From positions 4,264,899 through 4,328,898 of the forward strand of contig OX359202.1 in assembly GCA_947172415.1 (NCBI GenBank): DNA of 64,000 nucleotides, given 5' to 3'. A model generated the notes under the pieces. It saw nothing but the letters and a program-made list of their open reading frames with translations, did not search any database and was not told the DNA's origin. The stretch is from Chondrosia reniformis (Eukaryota > Porifera > Demospongiae > Chondrillida > Chondrillidae). The position numbers and the translations under genes were made by a program. Positions 13,401-23,605 of this stretch are shown piece after piece (position 1 is the stretch's first letter; the number at the start of each line of letters is the position of its first letter).

Positions 13401-15705
13401 AGAAAGACATCAACAAAGATTTTCCTAAACTGGTTTTCACAGTTTATGACTTTGCTGGTCAAGAGTTGTATCGCCCCAAGCATCACTGCTTCATTACTCA
13501 AAGATCTGTCTTCATGATAGTGTTTAATAGCCGCATCTTCCTTGATATGCTGAATGCTAAAGACAAGGATTCTCACCGCCACATACAGTATTGGTTCAAC
13601 ACCATAAGTGCCTACACTAAGAAGTTTGAAGGAGAAAGGGGAAAGGAAAGGAAGCCGCCAGTCATCCTTGTGGGGACTCATTGTGGGCCATATGAGAAAG
13701 ATGGAGAGGCAGTGTTTGAAAGGATCTCAGAAGAGGATGAAAAAATCAAAAGAGATGAGCTTGATGCTTTTTACTTTACAGGTGATAACAGAAAGCGCTA
13801 CATTTCTCATTTTGTCAAAGGACCACTGGAGGAAAGGTTTCAATTTGTCGAATGCTCTTTAGAAAATGAAAAAGAAAGTGGAGCAGAGTCTCTGAAAAAG
13901 GTGATAGAAGAGACAGCTGATTCCCTGCCCTTCATGGATGAGGAGTATCCAATGAAATGGCTGCAATTCCAAGAGAGGTTACAAGAAGAACCCGGTCTAA
14001 GGAAACTGGAGGCAGTTGAGAAAATGGCACAGGAGCTTGGTTTAAGTAAAGAGGCAAGAGATCTTGCTCTCCCGTTCTTTCATGATATCGGTGTGATCAC
14101 AATGCCAGGTATAGACTTAATAGAATTTTTGAATTAGTTACATTCACATGCAATAAAGTAATGGAGTTGCCTTTTAATCCCATTTCTGAATTGACATTTT
14201 TGTAGAGTAATGTGTGCACTTTGCCACGGCTAAATTACATAGGATGAATGTATAATTTAAGCATACTTATATTAAATTTATTATTTTATTCAGTTATACT
14301 TTGGCTGTACCCTTCATCTGCTAATAAGGAAACCACAAGCTCTTTAGCTTTTGGGAGTATTTATTAGCAAGTTAGCCATTCATATGCCTCACTGACGAAT
14401 CCTAAAAACTAAACAGCTTAGTATGGCTCAACCATCTCTTGAGTGGCTGAGGGAGATTCTGGTTCCCATCAAGTCAACTTCGGTTCCACCCATTACCTTA
14501 TTGTGCTCCTCAGGATGGGTGGGTGGGGTGAGAATAAATGTATTCAAATCAAACTTTTCTCAATAAAGCTGAATTACCTCAAGTATTCCTGTCTGAGGAG
14601 GAAAGAGAAACCTTAGAAGAAGTAATACTTTGTGGCCCACAGCTGCTTGCTGACATTATGAAGGAACTACTTATGTTCAAAGACAAACATGTGGATAAGC
14701 TGGATATTGGTGGGTTACACTGGCTGGTCATTGTGACTGAGAGAATAGGTTAACGTTTAAGGTTGTCTTTTGTTTTCAGATGACATTAGAATGCTCACTC
14801 AAAATCACATACTGAAAAAGAAGGCACTTAGAGATATGTTGCCAGAAAGGTAGAATAAAGAGGATTTTGAGCACATCTTCCTCTTTTTGAAAGCTCATAG
14901 TTTGCTCTTTGCAATAGAAGGAGAAAGTGGGATAACTGAAAAATGGTTTGTCCCCAGTTTACTGAAACCTTTGGAAGTGAACCCAGAACTCCCGAAGCGA
15001 TACTTCACATTTTATGTTGATTTTCTTGGATACCTTCCTCCTGAGGTCTTCAACAGATTCATCTGCCTAGTGGCCCTGGAATCAGAATGTAGTCATCTCC
15101 GAAAAGGCTACAAAAAGCCACCATCCTACATTACCCTAAAGGCTGACTGCTGTGGTGTGAGAGGCTGGTGTGCAGTGAATGATGTCTGGGTGATTGTAAA
15201 GAAGGGAGAAGTAATGTCCTTATTCGTCAGGTAAGCTTTACCTACATAAACTGATTCCATTCAAGTATTAAGAAGTACTTTATCTAAGGTTTATTTAAGT
15301 AAGTGTAAATCCACGACAAATTATGTACATAATAGCATAGGAAAGGAACACTAATGCATGCATTGATGTGTATATTTATATTAAATTCAACTTTACTTGC
15401 ATCATTGATTGTTAGCAAGATGTTATGAAGTGGCCTTATACAGTCCTTCACTGCAGGTCACGAATGGAAAACATTACACTGACTACATCAAATTTGTGAC
15501 AGAGAAGTTACAAAGTCTCTTTACAGATATGAAGCTCACTGGGATATTGTATGAGGTCAAAATGGAAGCTCCCTGTTGCATGGAGGAAGGAGGGTCACTT
15601 ATATTAGCTAAGTATGTTGAAGAAGAGTTTAGCAATTGTATGGAACACTGTCAGTGTGATTCATGTGCAACTCCATGTCAGTTAGAATCATTTTTAAAAG
15701 GAAAG
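7490..15705 (+). pseudogene. Copy B: decayed ankyrin-Roc-COR gene
   Basis: Exon remnants matching copy C are 7490-7631 (frameshift, TAA at 7616), 7749-7950 (20-bp deletion, TGA at 7856), 8565-8771 (two ankyrin exons fused, donor lost), 9674-9772, 9864-9959, 10061-10205, 12662-14108 (Roc), 14584-14709, 14780-15230 and 15420-15705. In the Roc exon one extra T after GACTCT creates TAA at 12838-12840. The P-loop reads GEAHHGKTS. In the 14780 exon the Trp codon of PERW is TAG at 14851-14853. The CARD-like last exon is absent: past 15705 the sequence belongs to an EGF-like gene fragment. No equivalent of copy C's first exon was found. With at least four independent lesions this is a pseudogene, although the middle ankyrin exons and much of Roc stay open. 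Confidence 0.9.
10206..12661 (+). other. Intron between ankyrin and Roc exons of copy B
   Basis: The 2.46-kb intron corresponds to 769 bp in copy A and 10.7 kb in copy C. Its left end matches copy A intron 55-600 and its right end matches copy A near 690-823. The middle (about 10.7-12.5 kb) is extra. A short piece at 12300-12400 resembles 59400-59520 in copy C's intron. A degenerate Penelope-type motif lies near 10626. The open frames at 11939-12495 are low-complexity T/C-rich sequence and are not supported as genes. Confidence 0.6.
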
Positions 15706-16345
15706 GTGGGTTTGTTACATGCAGGTGATTTACAGTGCAGGTGAATGTGTATTACGTGTGTCCCACCCCACCACCCACAGGTGGAAGTGGTCCAGATGGA
15801 CACAAGCTGGGTGAAGGATGATATTTGTGTGTACACTGACTCCCAGGTGGTTGGGAATCTGGCCAGTCTATGAGATTTTGCACGTTTTTGTTTTCACAAG
15901 TATGTATGTGCGTGTGCACGGAATGGTGTGGATTGTCTCACTGGCTATGGCTTGGTGTGTTAATTGTGACCTTACTCTGTGTAGGCTCTTCCCCCGTTTG
16001 AAGAAGGCTGTCTATCTGGACTGCAACATTTTGTGTAACATGATATTCATGATTTTAGGAATCCTGGCTTGCATTGCACATTCCTGATGAAATTCGAAGC
16101 ATTATCTCAGGATTGCTTGCCAAAGTAAGGATTCCTGGTTTGCATTGCAGGATTGCACAAATTCCTACTTGTACGGAACATATATAGCCCATTGTGTCCC
16201 CACTTCCATTTTCACTTTCTGGATTTGAATGGCTATGGGTGCTTGGTGTTTTTGCTTCAGATGCCAAGAAACTGTTCAAACAGAGATATAGGTATGGAAA
16301 AAATAGGGGAACTTTAAGATTTAAAGCCGATCTTAAAGCATCGAT

Positions 16346-16665
16346 ATCATCATCATTGAACTCTGGATATTACCCCTGCCCACTCATGTCCCCTGAGGAG
16401 CGCAATGAGCTAATGGGCGGAACTGAAGTTCGCTTGATGGCAACCAGAGTCTCCCCCCTTTCTTCCCTCCAAACTTCCATCGTATGCCATACTGATGAGT
16501 CCTAATAAGGATGAAACAGCTGTCTATGGCTCGACCATCTTTTTGAATGGCTAGGGGGAGACTCTGGTTCCCATCAACCGAACTTCGGTTCCGCCCATTA
16601 GCTCATTGTGCTCCTCAGGGGACATGAGTGGGCAGGGGTAATATCCAGGGTTCAATGATAATGAT
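16346..16665. mobile_element. Foldback MITE, full copy 1
   Basis: Two arms of about 105 bp are inverted copies: left from tatcatcatcattgaactc to about 16458, right from about 16554 to gttcaatgataatgata. Inside each arm is gcccattagctcattg or its complement. The spacer of about 95 bp is non-coding. The flank gaactttaagat...gatcttaaag to the left is shared by other copies and may belong to the element. Confidence 0.75.
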
Positions 16666-16982
16666 AGAGATATAGATAATTCACAGGTGAAGTGGAGGTG
16701 GTCCTGGTATAGTATGACAAATACATATGTGACTGTCTAACAAGGTGTTCTCCCCTCTCCCTCCCTCCCATTTCATGACATAACTGCCACCTTGTACACA
16801 AATGTACAGGTATGACTACATCTTTGGGAACCATGATCCCACTTTCAATTATGGTGTATTTGGAAGAAGTTATGAAGTCTGGCATGAGAGGGCCATGACT
16901 ACTGGTAGCACTCTGTCTCAAAACATGCACTGTAGGGCAGAGTGGTCAGTGGATAGCTTCCACATGTGCATGGACATGTATA

Positions 16983-17515
16983 GGGCCAGTAGTGGGGTGG
17001 AGGTAGATGTGGTGAGTAGTGGGGTGGAGGTCGATGCGGTGAGTAGTGGGGTGGAGGTAGATGTGGTGAGTAGTGGGGTGGAGGTCGATGCGGTGAGTAG
17101 TGGGGTGGAGGTAGATGTGGTGAGTAGTGGGGTGGAGGTAGATGTGGTGAGTAGTGGGATGGAGGTAGATGTGGTGAGTAGTGGGGTGGAGGTTGATGTG
17201 GTGAGTAGTGGGGTGGAGGTAGATGTGGTGAGTAATGGGGTGGAGGTAGATGTGGTGAGTAGTGGGTAGGAGGTCGATGTGGTGAGTAGTGGGGTGGAGG
17301 TAGATGTGGTGAGTAGTGGGGTGGAGGTAGATGTGGTGAGTAGTGGGTAGGAGGTCGATGTGGCGAGTCGTGGGGTAGAGGTCGATTTGGCGAGTAGTAG
17401 GGTGGAGGTAGATGTGGTGAGTAGTGGGTAGGAGGTCGATTTGGCGAGTAGTAGGGTGGAGGATGATGTGACCAGTAGTAGGGTGGAGGTCAATGTAGCC
17501 AGTAGTGGTGTGAAA
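16983..17515 (+). repeat. 27-bp minisatellite encoding SSGVEVDVV repeats
   Basis: About 19 units of 27 bp (core agtggggtggaggtagatgt) lie in frame within the EGF-like exon and would give repeats of SSGVEVDVV. The version 2 exon has only about four units (32936-33070). A unit type reading gggTAGgag is repeated at exactly 81-bp spacing, so a three-unit block was amplified. Confidence 0.9.
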
Positions 17516-17866
17516 GTCGGGAAATTCCAGTACAGCTGTGTGTGTTACCTTGGCTACAGTGGCTCTCTCTGTGACCAAATGGAAAGATAGACCAGCAACA
17601 TTTGTTCATATTCACAATGTTACTTTCTGATATCGTTCAAGAATCACCTTTCCCAGGTTATTCAAGATGGAAAATATCCATATGAATTGCAATTAGTTAA
17701 TTCCACTATCAGTCATGCTCATGCATTGTATACATATATTATGCTGCCTATCACTGATCTGGGCATGTGAAACATGTGCATTGCATACAGACATGGCCAC
17801 AAATGCCACACACTTGGACATCAAATCAATTAATGTTTAAATAACAACCATCATTGTACAGTATTA

Positions 17867-20635
17867 TTAGTTCATGTACATGTATATACCATATAGCTCT
17901 TGCATTGCTTGCTTGTAGTCCTGAGGAACCTTTCTACCACCTTGTATGCTGTTTATCACCTTGCACCAGTTATGGAGCAGTTCTTCCTTCCTTTGATTCA
18001 ATGTCTCAACCATTAGCTTATGGATGTTATTGAAATCTGCTGCCTCCAACTTCTGCTCCAGGTCTTTGAAATCGTCAAAATGTACAATGTGGGGCCACTG
18101 AAAGAAGTCTGCAAACTGCATCCAATAGTACTCCGCCTCAGGGTCATCTTTAGCTTCAACATTGGGGCTGTAAGGGTGAGTGCTACAAGGATGTGGCTGA
18201 ATTTCTTTGTCCAGCTCCGGCTTCTTACAGTAGCGAGCACTTAGGGATGATCTGTCTGGTCCAAGGGGCTTAAGAGTTTGCATAAATTTCATGCTAGGCA
18301 TAAAAAGAGGTAAGGCCAGTGAGTACAGCTCTGACATGGCATAGCCCATTACAGAGTGAGGCATGTACACCACTGCACGATGCTTAACCAGATCAGAGAG
18401 CTGGTAGTGAGGATACAGATCCCGGACATTCTTCAATTGGAACTTTTGTATGTCTGTACTGAACTGATTGAGCCAATCAAACACTAAGATTTCATCCCTT
18501 GTCGGATTGTATGAGTTGTTTGCAGTGTAGAACAGGCAGGAACTAAACAGTGGAATGGGGTCCAAGCCAGTATAGTGGTGGAGGTATTCAGAGTCGTAAA
18601 CACTGGAAGCTGCAATGATGTGTTTGGGGCTGTCCATTGAAGCCAGGGTGTGGAGATGATCATCTAATCGACCCCATTCCTCTTTGGTGCATCTGCCCAA
18701 GTTGTATCGGTGAGCAGGTGCGAAGATGATTGTTTTATTGAACGGCATCCACAACTGGCACATGGCGGGAGGAAATTCACATATAAAGGCATCTACTGAT
18801 GCAATCTGTGGATCATTCTTGAAAAAGTTGAAGTTCCTTACTATCATGTTCTCTGTCAGAGCTGTGGAATGCGTGAGGTATTCATAGTTAATCACAGGAG
18901 AGAGCTTTGTGTATACACTAATTCCCTTCATGTTAAGCACAAAGGGATAAGGAGACCTTTGCTTCTTGTGTCCTGCAAGAACAACCTTTTGATCAAGACT
19001 GGACAACAGAGATGGCTTGTCAATACGAGAACCATCATGTAAATCTGAAGTCCAGAATGTCAGAGACTTTCTTACTTTGCAGTCGCTATCATCAACTTCT
19101 GTGTCATCTCTTCTATTTGCGACTACATTGGAAGGACCTGTTGCTGGAGTAGGTATGAGGCTGGGAAACTCATAGCCGGCATCAAGGAGACTCTGGACCC
19201 ACAACTGCATGAGCTCTACATCCTTTAGGTCAATGTACTCACGTTCGTACAATGCAATCCACAATTGTTCCATTCGCTCCACCAGGGTTGTTCCCTTTCC
19301 CTTCCATTCACCCAAGAAGTGAACTAACTGTTCACTCTTCATGTACAGGTCTTGCTCAGCTTTCAAATCACCTAAATTGCTGTGGTCATTGCGGTCTTGG
19401 ACGACAAGAGGCCGTGAAATGAATCCAAATTTAAGCCCTACTTCCCAAAACAACCGCTGAGCAATGTAGCTACGCCATATGTCTGATACACGTCCATTAA
19501 CTGTGACTGGCAAGAAGAGAGCAAAGAATGCTGACTTGAAATGTAGTGTTGCTTGAGCATTGTAAGGTGTCAGGACACCACTTGGAATCATGAGGGGTTT
19601 GGTCTCTTTGGACCTCTTGAACCAGACTGGAATAGGCATTGTGATTCGGTATATGGCATCAACATCAGGTTGGTAGTCAGCCAGAGACTGCAAGACACCA
19701 AAGGACTTTGAGGGCACCTTTACATCTTTCAGTGGGGTATTGCTACACTCAGGATCTTTGATATAATCCAGCGGCAATCCTCGAGGCCATGATGGTAGTG
19801 AAGTTGCACCAAGGATAGGGTATGGATTGTAAACTGGTAAGGCATGGCCCAGTGGTTCAAGAGCATCTATTGTTTCCTCATTCCCTACTGTGGCAATAGC
19901 ATCGTTGATTGACGGGGCTCCTGGAGGTGCTGATCCAGGAATCCAAAACTTAAGCATGTTATCATCATCAAAGTCCCATATGATAGAAGCACCCCGGGAC
20001 AAAGCATATATATAACCTATATTCTTGCGACCAAAATGGTTCCAGGGAATTGCTTCCACAAAAGAATCCTTCATTGTTTTTTGGGTGTCAGAGCTCAAGT
20101 AAACGACCTCCTTATTACCCTCTCCCTTGATCCATCCCGTCTCATACGTCTTGGGGCCTTTCAAATCAGCAACAATCACCAAACACCAGTCCTTAAGACG
20201 TACTTGACGCCGAACAGTATCTGAAGGTCGGAATATCGTAGTTACCACGGCCCAGCGTTCGCACCAAGGTTCACGTCTGGCCGACGTCTTGACGGGTGAG
20301 GGTAGCTGAAATGACTCAAATTTCACTTTCTCTGGCGGGAAAGTACGAGTAGCATAGCCGGAAAAAACCAATCCTGTCATTCCACTTTCCCTTGAGGCTG
20401 AAGAGAGTTTCACTTTCTGGCGTGGAGGAATACAAACACCATTACTATTAAAGAAGATCTTCTGTTGAGCCATATGTGACGGCAACCGTTCTGCGTTCGT
20501 CCTCCCTGAATGACTAAAGGTGCTCATCATGTAGATGAAAACAATTGCTACAATCGTAATGATGGCCAACAGATATAGCACTTTTTGACTTGTACACCTC
20601 TTCGTCAGTATGCACGTTCGAAACAGCTTCCACAT
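17867..20635 (-). CDS. DUF288 (STELLO-like) type II membrane glycosyltransferase-like protein
   Basis: This is a single open frame of 922 codons without introns. The first ATG is at 20635; the frame is open 18 codons further to 20689, but only by a TTG within a transposon end. Residues about 19-37 form one hydrophobic segment after a basic stretch (MWKLFRTCILTKR), as in a type II Golgi protein. A luminal part follows with WAVVTTIFRPSDTVRR, LKDWCLVIVADLKGP and DFDDDN (about residues 221-226), typical of the DUF288 family. Plant members (STELLO) act in the Golgi on cellulose synthase assembly; the role in animals is not established. DFDDDN may be the metal-binding DxD motif of a GT-A fold, which is inference. 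A decayed partial copy lies at 33941-35340. Family assignment is fairly sure, substrate unknown. Confidence 0.85.
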   Translation of the reverse strand: MWKLFRTCILTKRCTSQKVLYLLAIITIVAIVFIYMMSTFSHSGRTNAERLPSHMAQQKIFFNSNGVCIPPRQKVKLSSASRESGMTGLVFSGYATRTFPPEKVKFESFQLPSPVKTSARREPWCERWAVVTTIFRPSDTVRRQVRLKDWCLVIVADLKGPKTYETGWIKGEGNKEVVYLSSDTQKTMKDSFVEAIPWNHFGRKNIGYIYALSRGASIIWDFDDDNMLKFWIPGSAPPGAPSINDAIATVGNEETIDALEPLGHALPVYNPYPILGATSLPSWPRGLPLDYIKDPECSNTPLKDVKVPSKSFGVLQSLADYQPDVDAIYRITMPIPVWFKRSKETKPLMIPSGVLTPYNAQATLHFKSAFFALFLPVTVNGRVSDIWRSYIAQRLFWEVGLKFGFISRPLVVQDRNDHSNLGDLKAEQDLYMKSEQLVHFLGEWKGKGTTLVERMEQLWIALYEREYIDLKDVELMQLWVQSLLDAGYEFPSLIPTPATGPSNVVANRRDDTEVDDSDCKVRKSLTFWTSDLHDGSRIDKPSLLSSLDQKVVLAGHKKQRSPYPFVLNMKGISVYTKLSPVINYEYLTHSTALTENMIVRNFNFFKNDPQIASVDAFICEFPPAMCQLWMPFNKTIIFAPAHRYNLGRCTKEEWGRLDDHLHTLASMDSPKHIIAASSVYDSEYLHHYTGLDPIPLFSSCLFYTANNSYNPTRDEILVFDWLNQFSTDIQKFQLKNVRDLYPHYQLSDLVKHRAVVYMPHSVMGYAMSELYSLALPLFMPSMKFMQTLKPLGPDRSSLSARYCKKPELDKEIQPHPCSTHPYSPNVEAKDDPEAEYYWMQFADFFQWPHIVHFDDFKDLEQKLEAADFNNIHKLMVETLNQRKEELLHNWCKVINSIQGGRKVPQDYKQAMQELYGIYMYMN

Positions 20636-20661
20636 CGCAAAGCGTACCGGGTAATACAGTA

Positions 20662-20690
20662 CAGTGGACCCTCGCTTATCCGGATTCAAC
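20662..20690. mobile_element. Tc1/mariner-like MITE terminus at the 5' end of the DUF288 gene
   Basis: The sequence TACAGTGGACCCTCGCTTAT is a typical end of Tc1/pogo-type MITEs. It lies 27 bp upstream of the DUF288 ATG and overlaps the extended open frame. No matching opposite end was found, so it is a solo terminus. Confidence 0.45.
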
Positions 20691-20724
20691 TAGTCTGACC
20701 AGTTAGTCTGGCGTAATGGTGAAG

Positions 20725-20771
20725 TCAGACCCAAAACTTATGCAATAGTATTGCGTAAGTTTTGGGTCTGA
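20725..20771. repeat. 23-bp near-perfect palindrome upstream of DUF288 gene
   Basis: Left arm 20725-20747 and right arm 20749-20771 are reverse complements with one mismatch and a one-base centre (core gacccaaaacttatgcaata). An outer pair ctagtctga/tcagactag extends it. It may be the centre of a transposon end-to-end relic or a regulatory site; it lies about 90 bp upstream of the ATG. Confidence 0.7.
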
Positions 20772-20969
20772 TTTCATCAGACTAGACCCAACGGGACCGG
20801 ATGTGTGAAGCGAAAGAAACGCCGCCTCGATCGAGATTTTCAAGCGAGGAACGAGTAGTATTTCAGTTGATCTCGTCGAGTGGTTAGTTCAAATAAGTTA
20901 GTTTTATAGCCCTTCTGTGAGTACTGCGCACCCGTTTTATAGCCTTCTATGCTATGAGCACTGTGCCCT

Positions 20970-21110
20970 AACCGTGTGGTGTGTGTGGGAAAGATGTAGA
21001 GGATGGCACTAAGGCTATTCAGTGCGAGAGTGACTGCATGCTGTGGTTTCACGCGATATGCGTCCATATCACTGACGACGAATACGAAGACAGTATTTGG
21101 AGTGCACATC
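20970..21110 (+). pseudogene. PHD-finger-like fragment
   Basis: A short frame on the + strand shows VCGKDVEDGTKAIQCES then CMLWFHAICVHIT. The spacing of Cys and His (CxxC, C-x4-C variant, WFH, C) is that of the first part of a PHD finger. The frame then runs into unrelated sequence. PHD fingers of this kind are common in transposon-derived ORFs of invertebrates. No gene structure can be drawn. Confidence 0.4.
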
Positions 21111-21879
21111 GTGCAGAAGCAGCGAATTGCCTGAACTTAACAGTAAAGACACTGTGGACACTTTTTATTTCGACTTCCAGCAGAACATGCCTACTCCAAA
21201 GCTAACAGTTGGCGCGCAATTCTATTTAAGATTGCTGTGGACTTACCTGTTTGGAATATACTCTGCTTCTACTCAGATGACAGCAGCATTTATGTGGCAT
21301 GAACTCTGCCTCTGTAGCTGCCTCAAGTTGGACTGTAAGGCCATCACAAGTATATACTCCAACAAGTATATACCACAGCTATCTGAATGAGGGTACCCAA
21401 AATGAATGTTAAATTCTGTTGCAGTAGCCGGACCACGGCGTTATCACTGCGATGACGTCACTTATGACGTCACTGACAGGTGACCATCCATTATGACCAT
21501 AGTGATGTCATTACAAAACTAATAAACAAAGAACTGAACGGCAAGACAAAAGTTGAGGGAGTTACGAAACAGAATAAGAAGACTACAAGGATACAGATCT
21601 AAAAGCTAAGTGTAACGGTTCAAACTAGACAATGCATGCAGCTTAGATGGGATAAATATTGGCGATGTGATAGATAATGTTGTTAACCCTTTATGCGCGA
21701 GATAATTACGTGGGCGTAATAATCACCTGAAGCGATATTAAATTGTCACGAGACGCCATGAGGCAGGAATTAACATTCGTCACCTCGATAGGAATGTGAC
21801 AACTCTTTATGACGGTAAAACTTTGATGCCAATTTTTAGACATATTTTTTTGCTCTATTGGCTTCTAAGATGTGAGATA

Positions 21880-22363
21880 TAGTGGAACCTCACAAATGCG
21901 ACCACCTTTGGGACCACATTTTTTGGTCTTAATTTTGAGGTGGTCCTAATTCTGAAATTATTACGTACATGTACACGTAGGAAATATCTGTCAACAAAAT
22001 GGCGGACGCTCGGCTGGCTTTTGTTTTCTTCCTTAACGTCGAGCATTGAACCAGCGAAAGGGATTTAGAAAGTACTTTTACTAAGGTAAAGCTTGCACAA
22101 ACGTTTTCTATGAGATATGGCATTGGCGACGACCGGAACTCGAACTTTGTTTTCACACTTGGTCGTTATACTGAGGTTATTTGCCGGTTATTTTAATAAT
22201 ATCGGTCCGAAAATAGTGGTCGTAAAAGTGAATTCCGAGGTGGTCGCTTTTCTGAACACCTAAAGCACAGCGCAAGATACAAGAATTGCTCGGGACCAAA
22301 AAAATGTGTTGCAATTTTGAGGTGGTCTTAATACTGAGGTGGTCGTTAAGCGAGGTTCCACTG
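21880..22363. mobile_element. Tc1/mariner-type MITE nested in the Merlin-type element
   Basis: The ends TAGTGGAACCTC and GAGGTTCCACTG are inverted, flanked by TA on both sides (21878-21879, 22364-22365). Interior arms repeat gaggtggtc in inverted order. No coding potential. Its position inside the 21421-24056 element shows that it came later. Confidence 0.75.
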
Positions 22364-22726
22364 TATTGCCTCTTTTAGTGAAGAAAGTAAGCACGGCTAT
22401 GTTTTTTAAGTTTCTTCGGGTAAGAAGCTTTCTCTGACTATCTACGGAAGCAAATTCGGTCAGGAAGAGCCCTGGTTATCCTTTTGTAACGGTATATCTT
22501 TATGTAGTCTTTTCAAAGCCCTAGAACATTGAAGAAGCGTCGTAGCCTCAAACAAATTGTTTACCAAACCGTCAAGTGAAGCGTGGCAAGCAGAATAAGG
22601 CGCACAAATAAACCACCGTCTTTAGTCTTTGTATTGCCAACATTTCGGCTGCAGCAGTGTTATGTAGCTCTGTAAATCTTACTACAAAACGTTCATGGTA
22701 TCTTTGACGCAAATATGCGGCACTCG

Positions 22727-23605
22727 CTATTGAAGATACCTAATTAATTGACGCAAATATGCGTCACTCACGCATAAAGGGTTAAAGGCGTCTTGTGTGC
22801 TTTTACCGTATCTCTCCCGCCACATAAATTCGTCGAGATACGAAGGGAGTTGGCCCCCATCTATGCCTTTCATTCTTTTGAATTTCAGCTTAACTCGCGA
22901 CCAGTAGGACTCCACATTTTGTGTGTGGACACCAGTCATTGGTCGACGAAGTGGAGGGAGTGGTTGACGGTTTGATGTGTCTGAACATTGTTAAGCCATT
23001 GGACTCGGCGATAGGCACTCCATTCATTGGAATGTATGGTTGTTCCCGGGCATACATGGTCTTGTATGATGGGGAGGAGGGTGATTGCTGTTCAATTCGG
23101 GACAATCTCCGATCCATGTAGCCCAATGCTGGGCTTTGCATGGCTGCAGTCAACCAACCCAAACACCCAAATTTCTTGACTTGTAGCACGCCCCCGATGG
23201 TTCTATTGGGATTCATAATTGATTGTGGTTAATCAATTATCAAAAGTTTGACATTTTGGCTTTTTTTACCTTGGGCTTGTGCCGAAACAGGCTCTCATCG
23301 ATCTGAACAATCGAGCCTGGTCCGCCAAGTTGGATGTTTTGCCTGTTCAGCCTTGTTGAGCAAATCTCATTCAGCCATTGATATACATCAACAGCCACAC
23401 GTTTAGATACCTCCGCCTCTTCCATTGCATCTGTAACGCTATACTCCCTCACCCACCAATAGATCAGAATTAGCCACTTCTGGAGGCTGATTCTTGTCCT
23501 CTCAAAGAAAGTTTTATCGCGAATAGCAATGCTCTTCCTGCATGTAGTTGATGGACATCGCCAACGATATCCATCGACCACATCCCGACGAACTTCCCAG
23601 TTCAT
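22727..23605 (-). pseudogene. ISXO2-like (Merlin) DDE transposase, frameshifted
   Basis: Three - strand frames join to one protein: 23605-23240, 23216-22890 and 22939-22727. Visible landmarks are a Cys pair in WRCPSTTCRKSIAIR, the catalytic region GGPGSIVQIDESLFRHKPK, ALGYMDRR, and TGVHTQNVESYWSRVKLKFK followed by LPSYLDEFMWRERYG. The IDES Asp and the VES Glu fit the DDE triad of the ISXO2/IS1595 and Merlin group. Two frameshifts and a missing ATG context show it is dead. Transposases of this type move the element that carries them by cut and paste. Confidence 0.8.

Larger units (their letters stand above)
15737..17590 (+). pseudogene. EGF-like gene fragment, version 1, joined to copy B
   Basis: From about 15737 the sequence matches 30257 onward in version 2. 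The first coding piece (about 15799-15960) would encode a Cys-rich stretch with CVYTDSQVVGNL. The main exon is 16810-17590 after an acag acceptor. It starts YDYIFGNHD, contains a 27-bp minisatellite and ends with an EGF-like CVCYLGYSGSLC before TAG at 17588. One frame runs through the whole exon but has TAG codons at 17267, 17348 and 17429 inside the repeats. The first exon of version 2 (30051-30202) is missing because the fragment abuts copy B. EGF-like modules are extracellular; the gene's function is unknown. It is probably dead. Confidence 0.6.

Noticed and set aside
16918-17578. Long - strand frames (191 and 210 codons) over the 27-bp array
   Set aside because: These are antisense shadows of the in-frame minisatellite in the + strand EGF-like exon.
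17867-20689. Start of the DUF288 protein at 20689
   Set aside because: That start is TTG and the first 18 codons overlap a transposon end; the first ATG at 20635 precedes the membrane anchor correctly.
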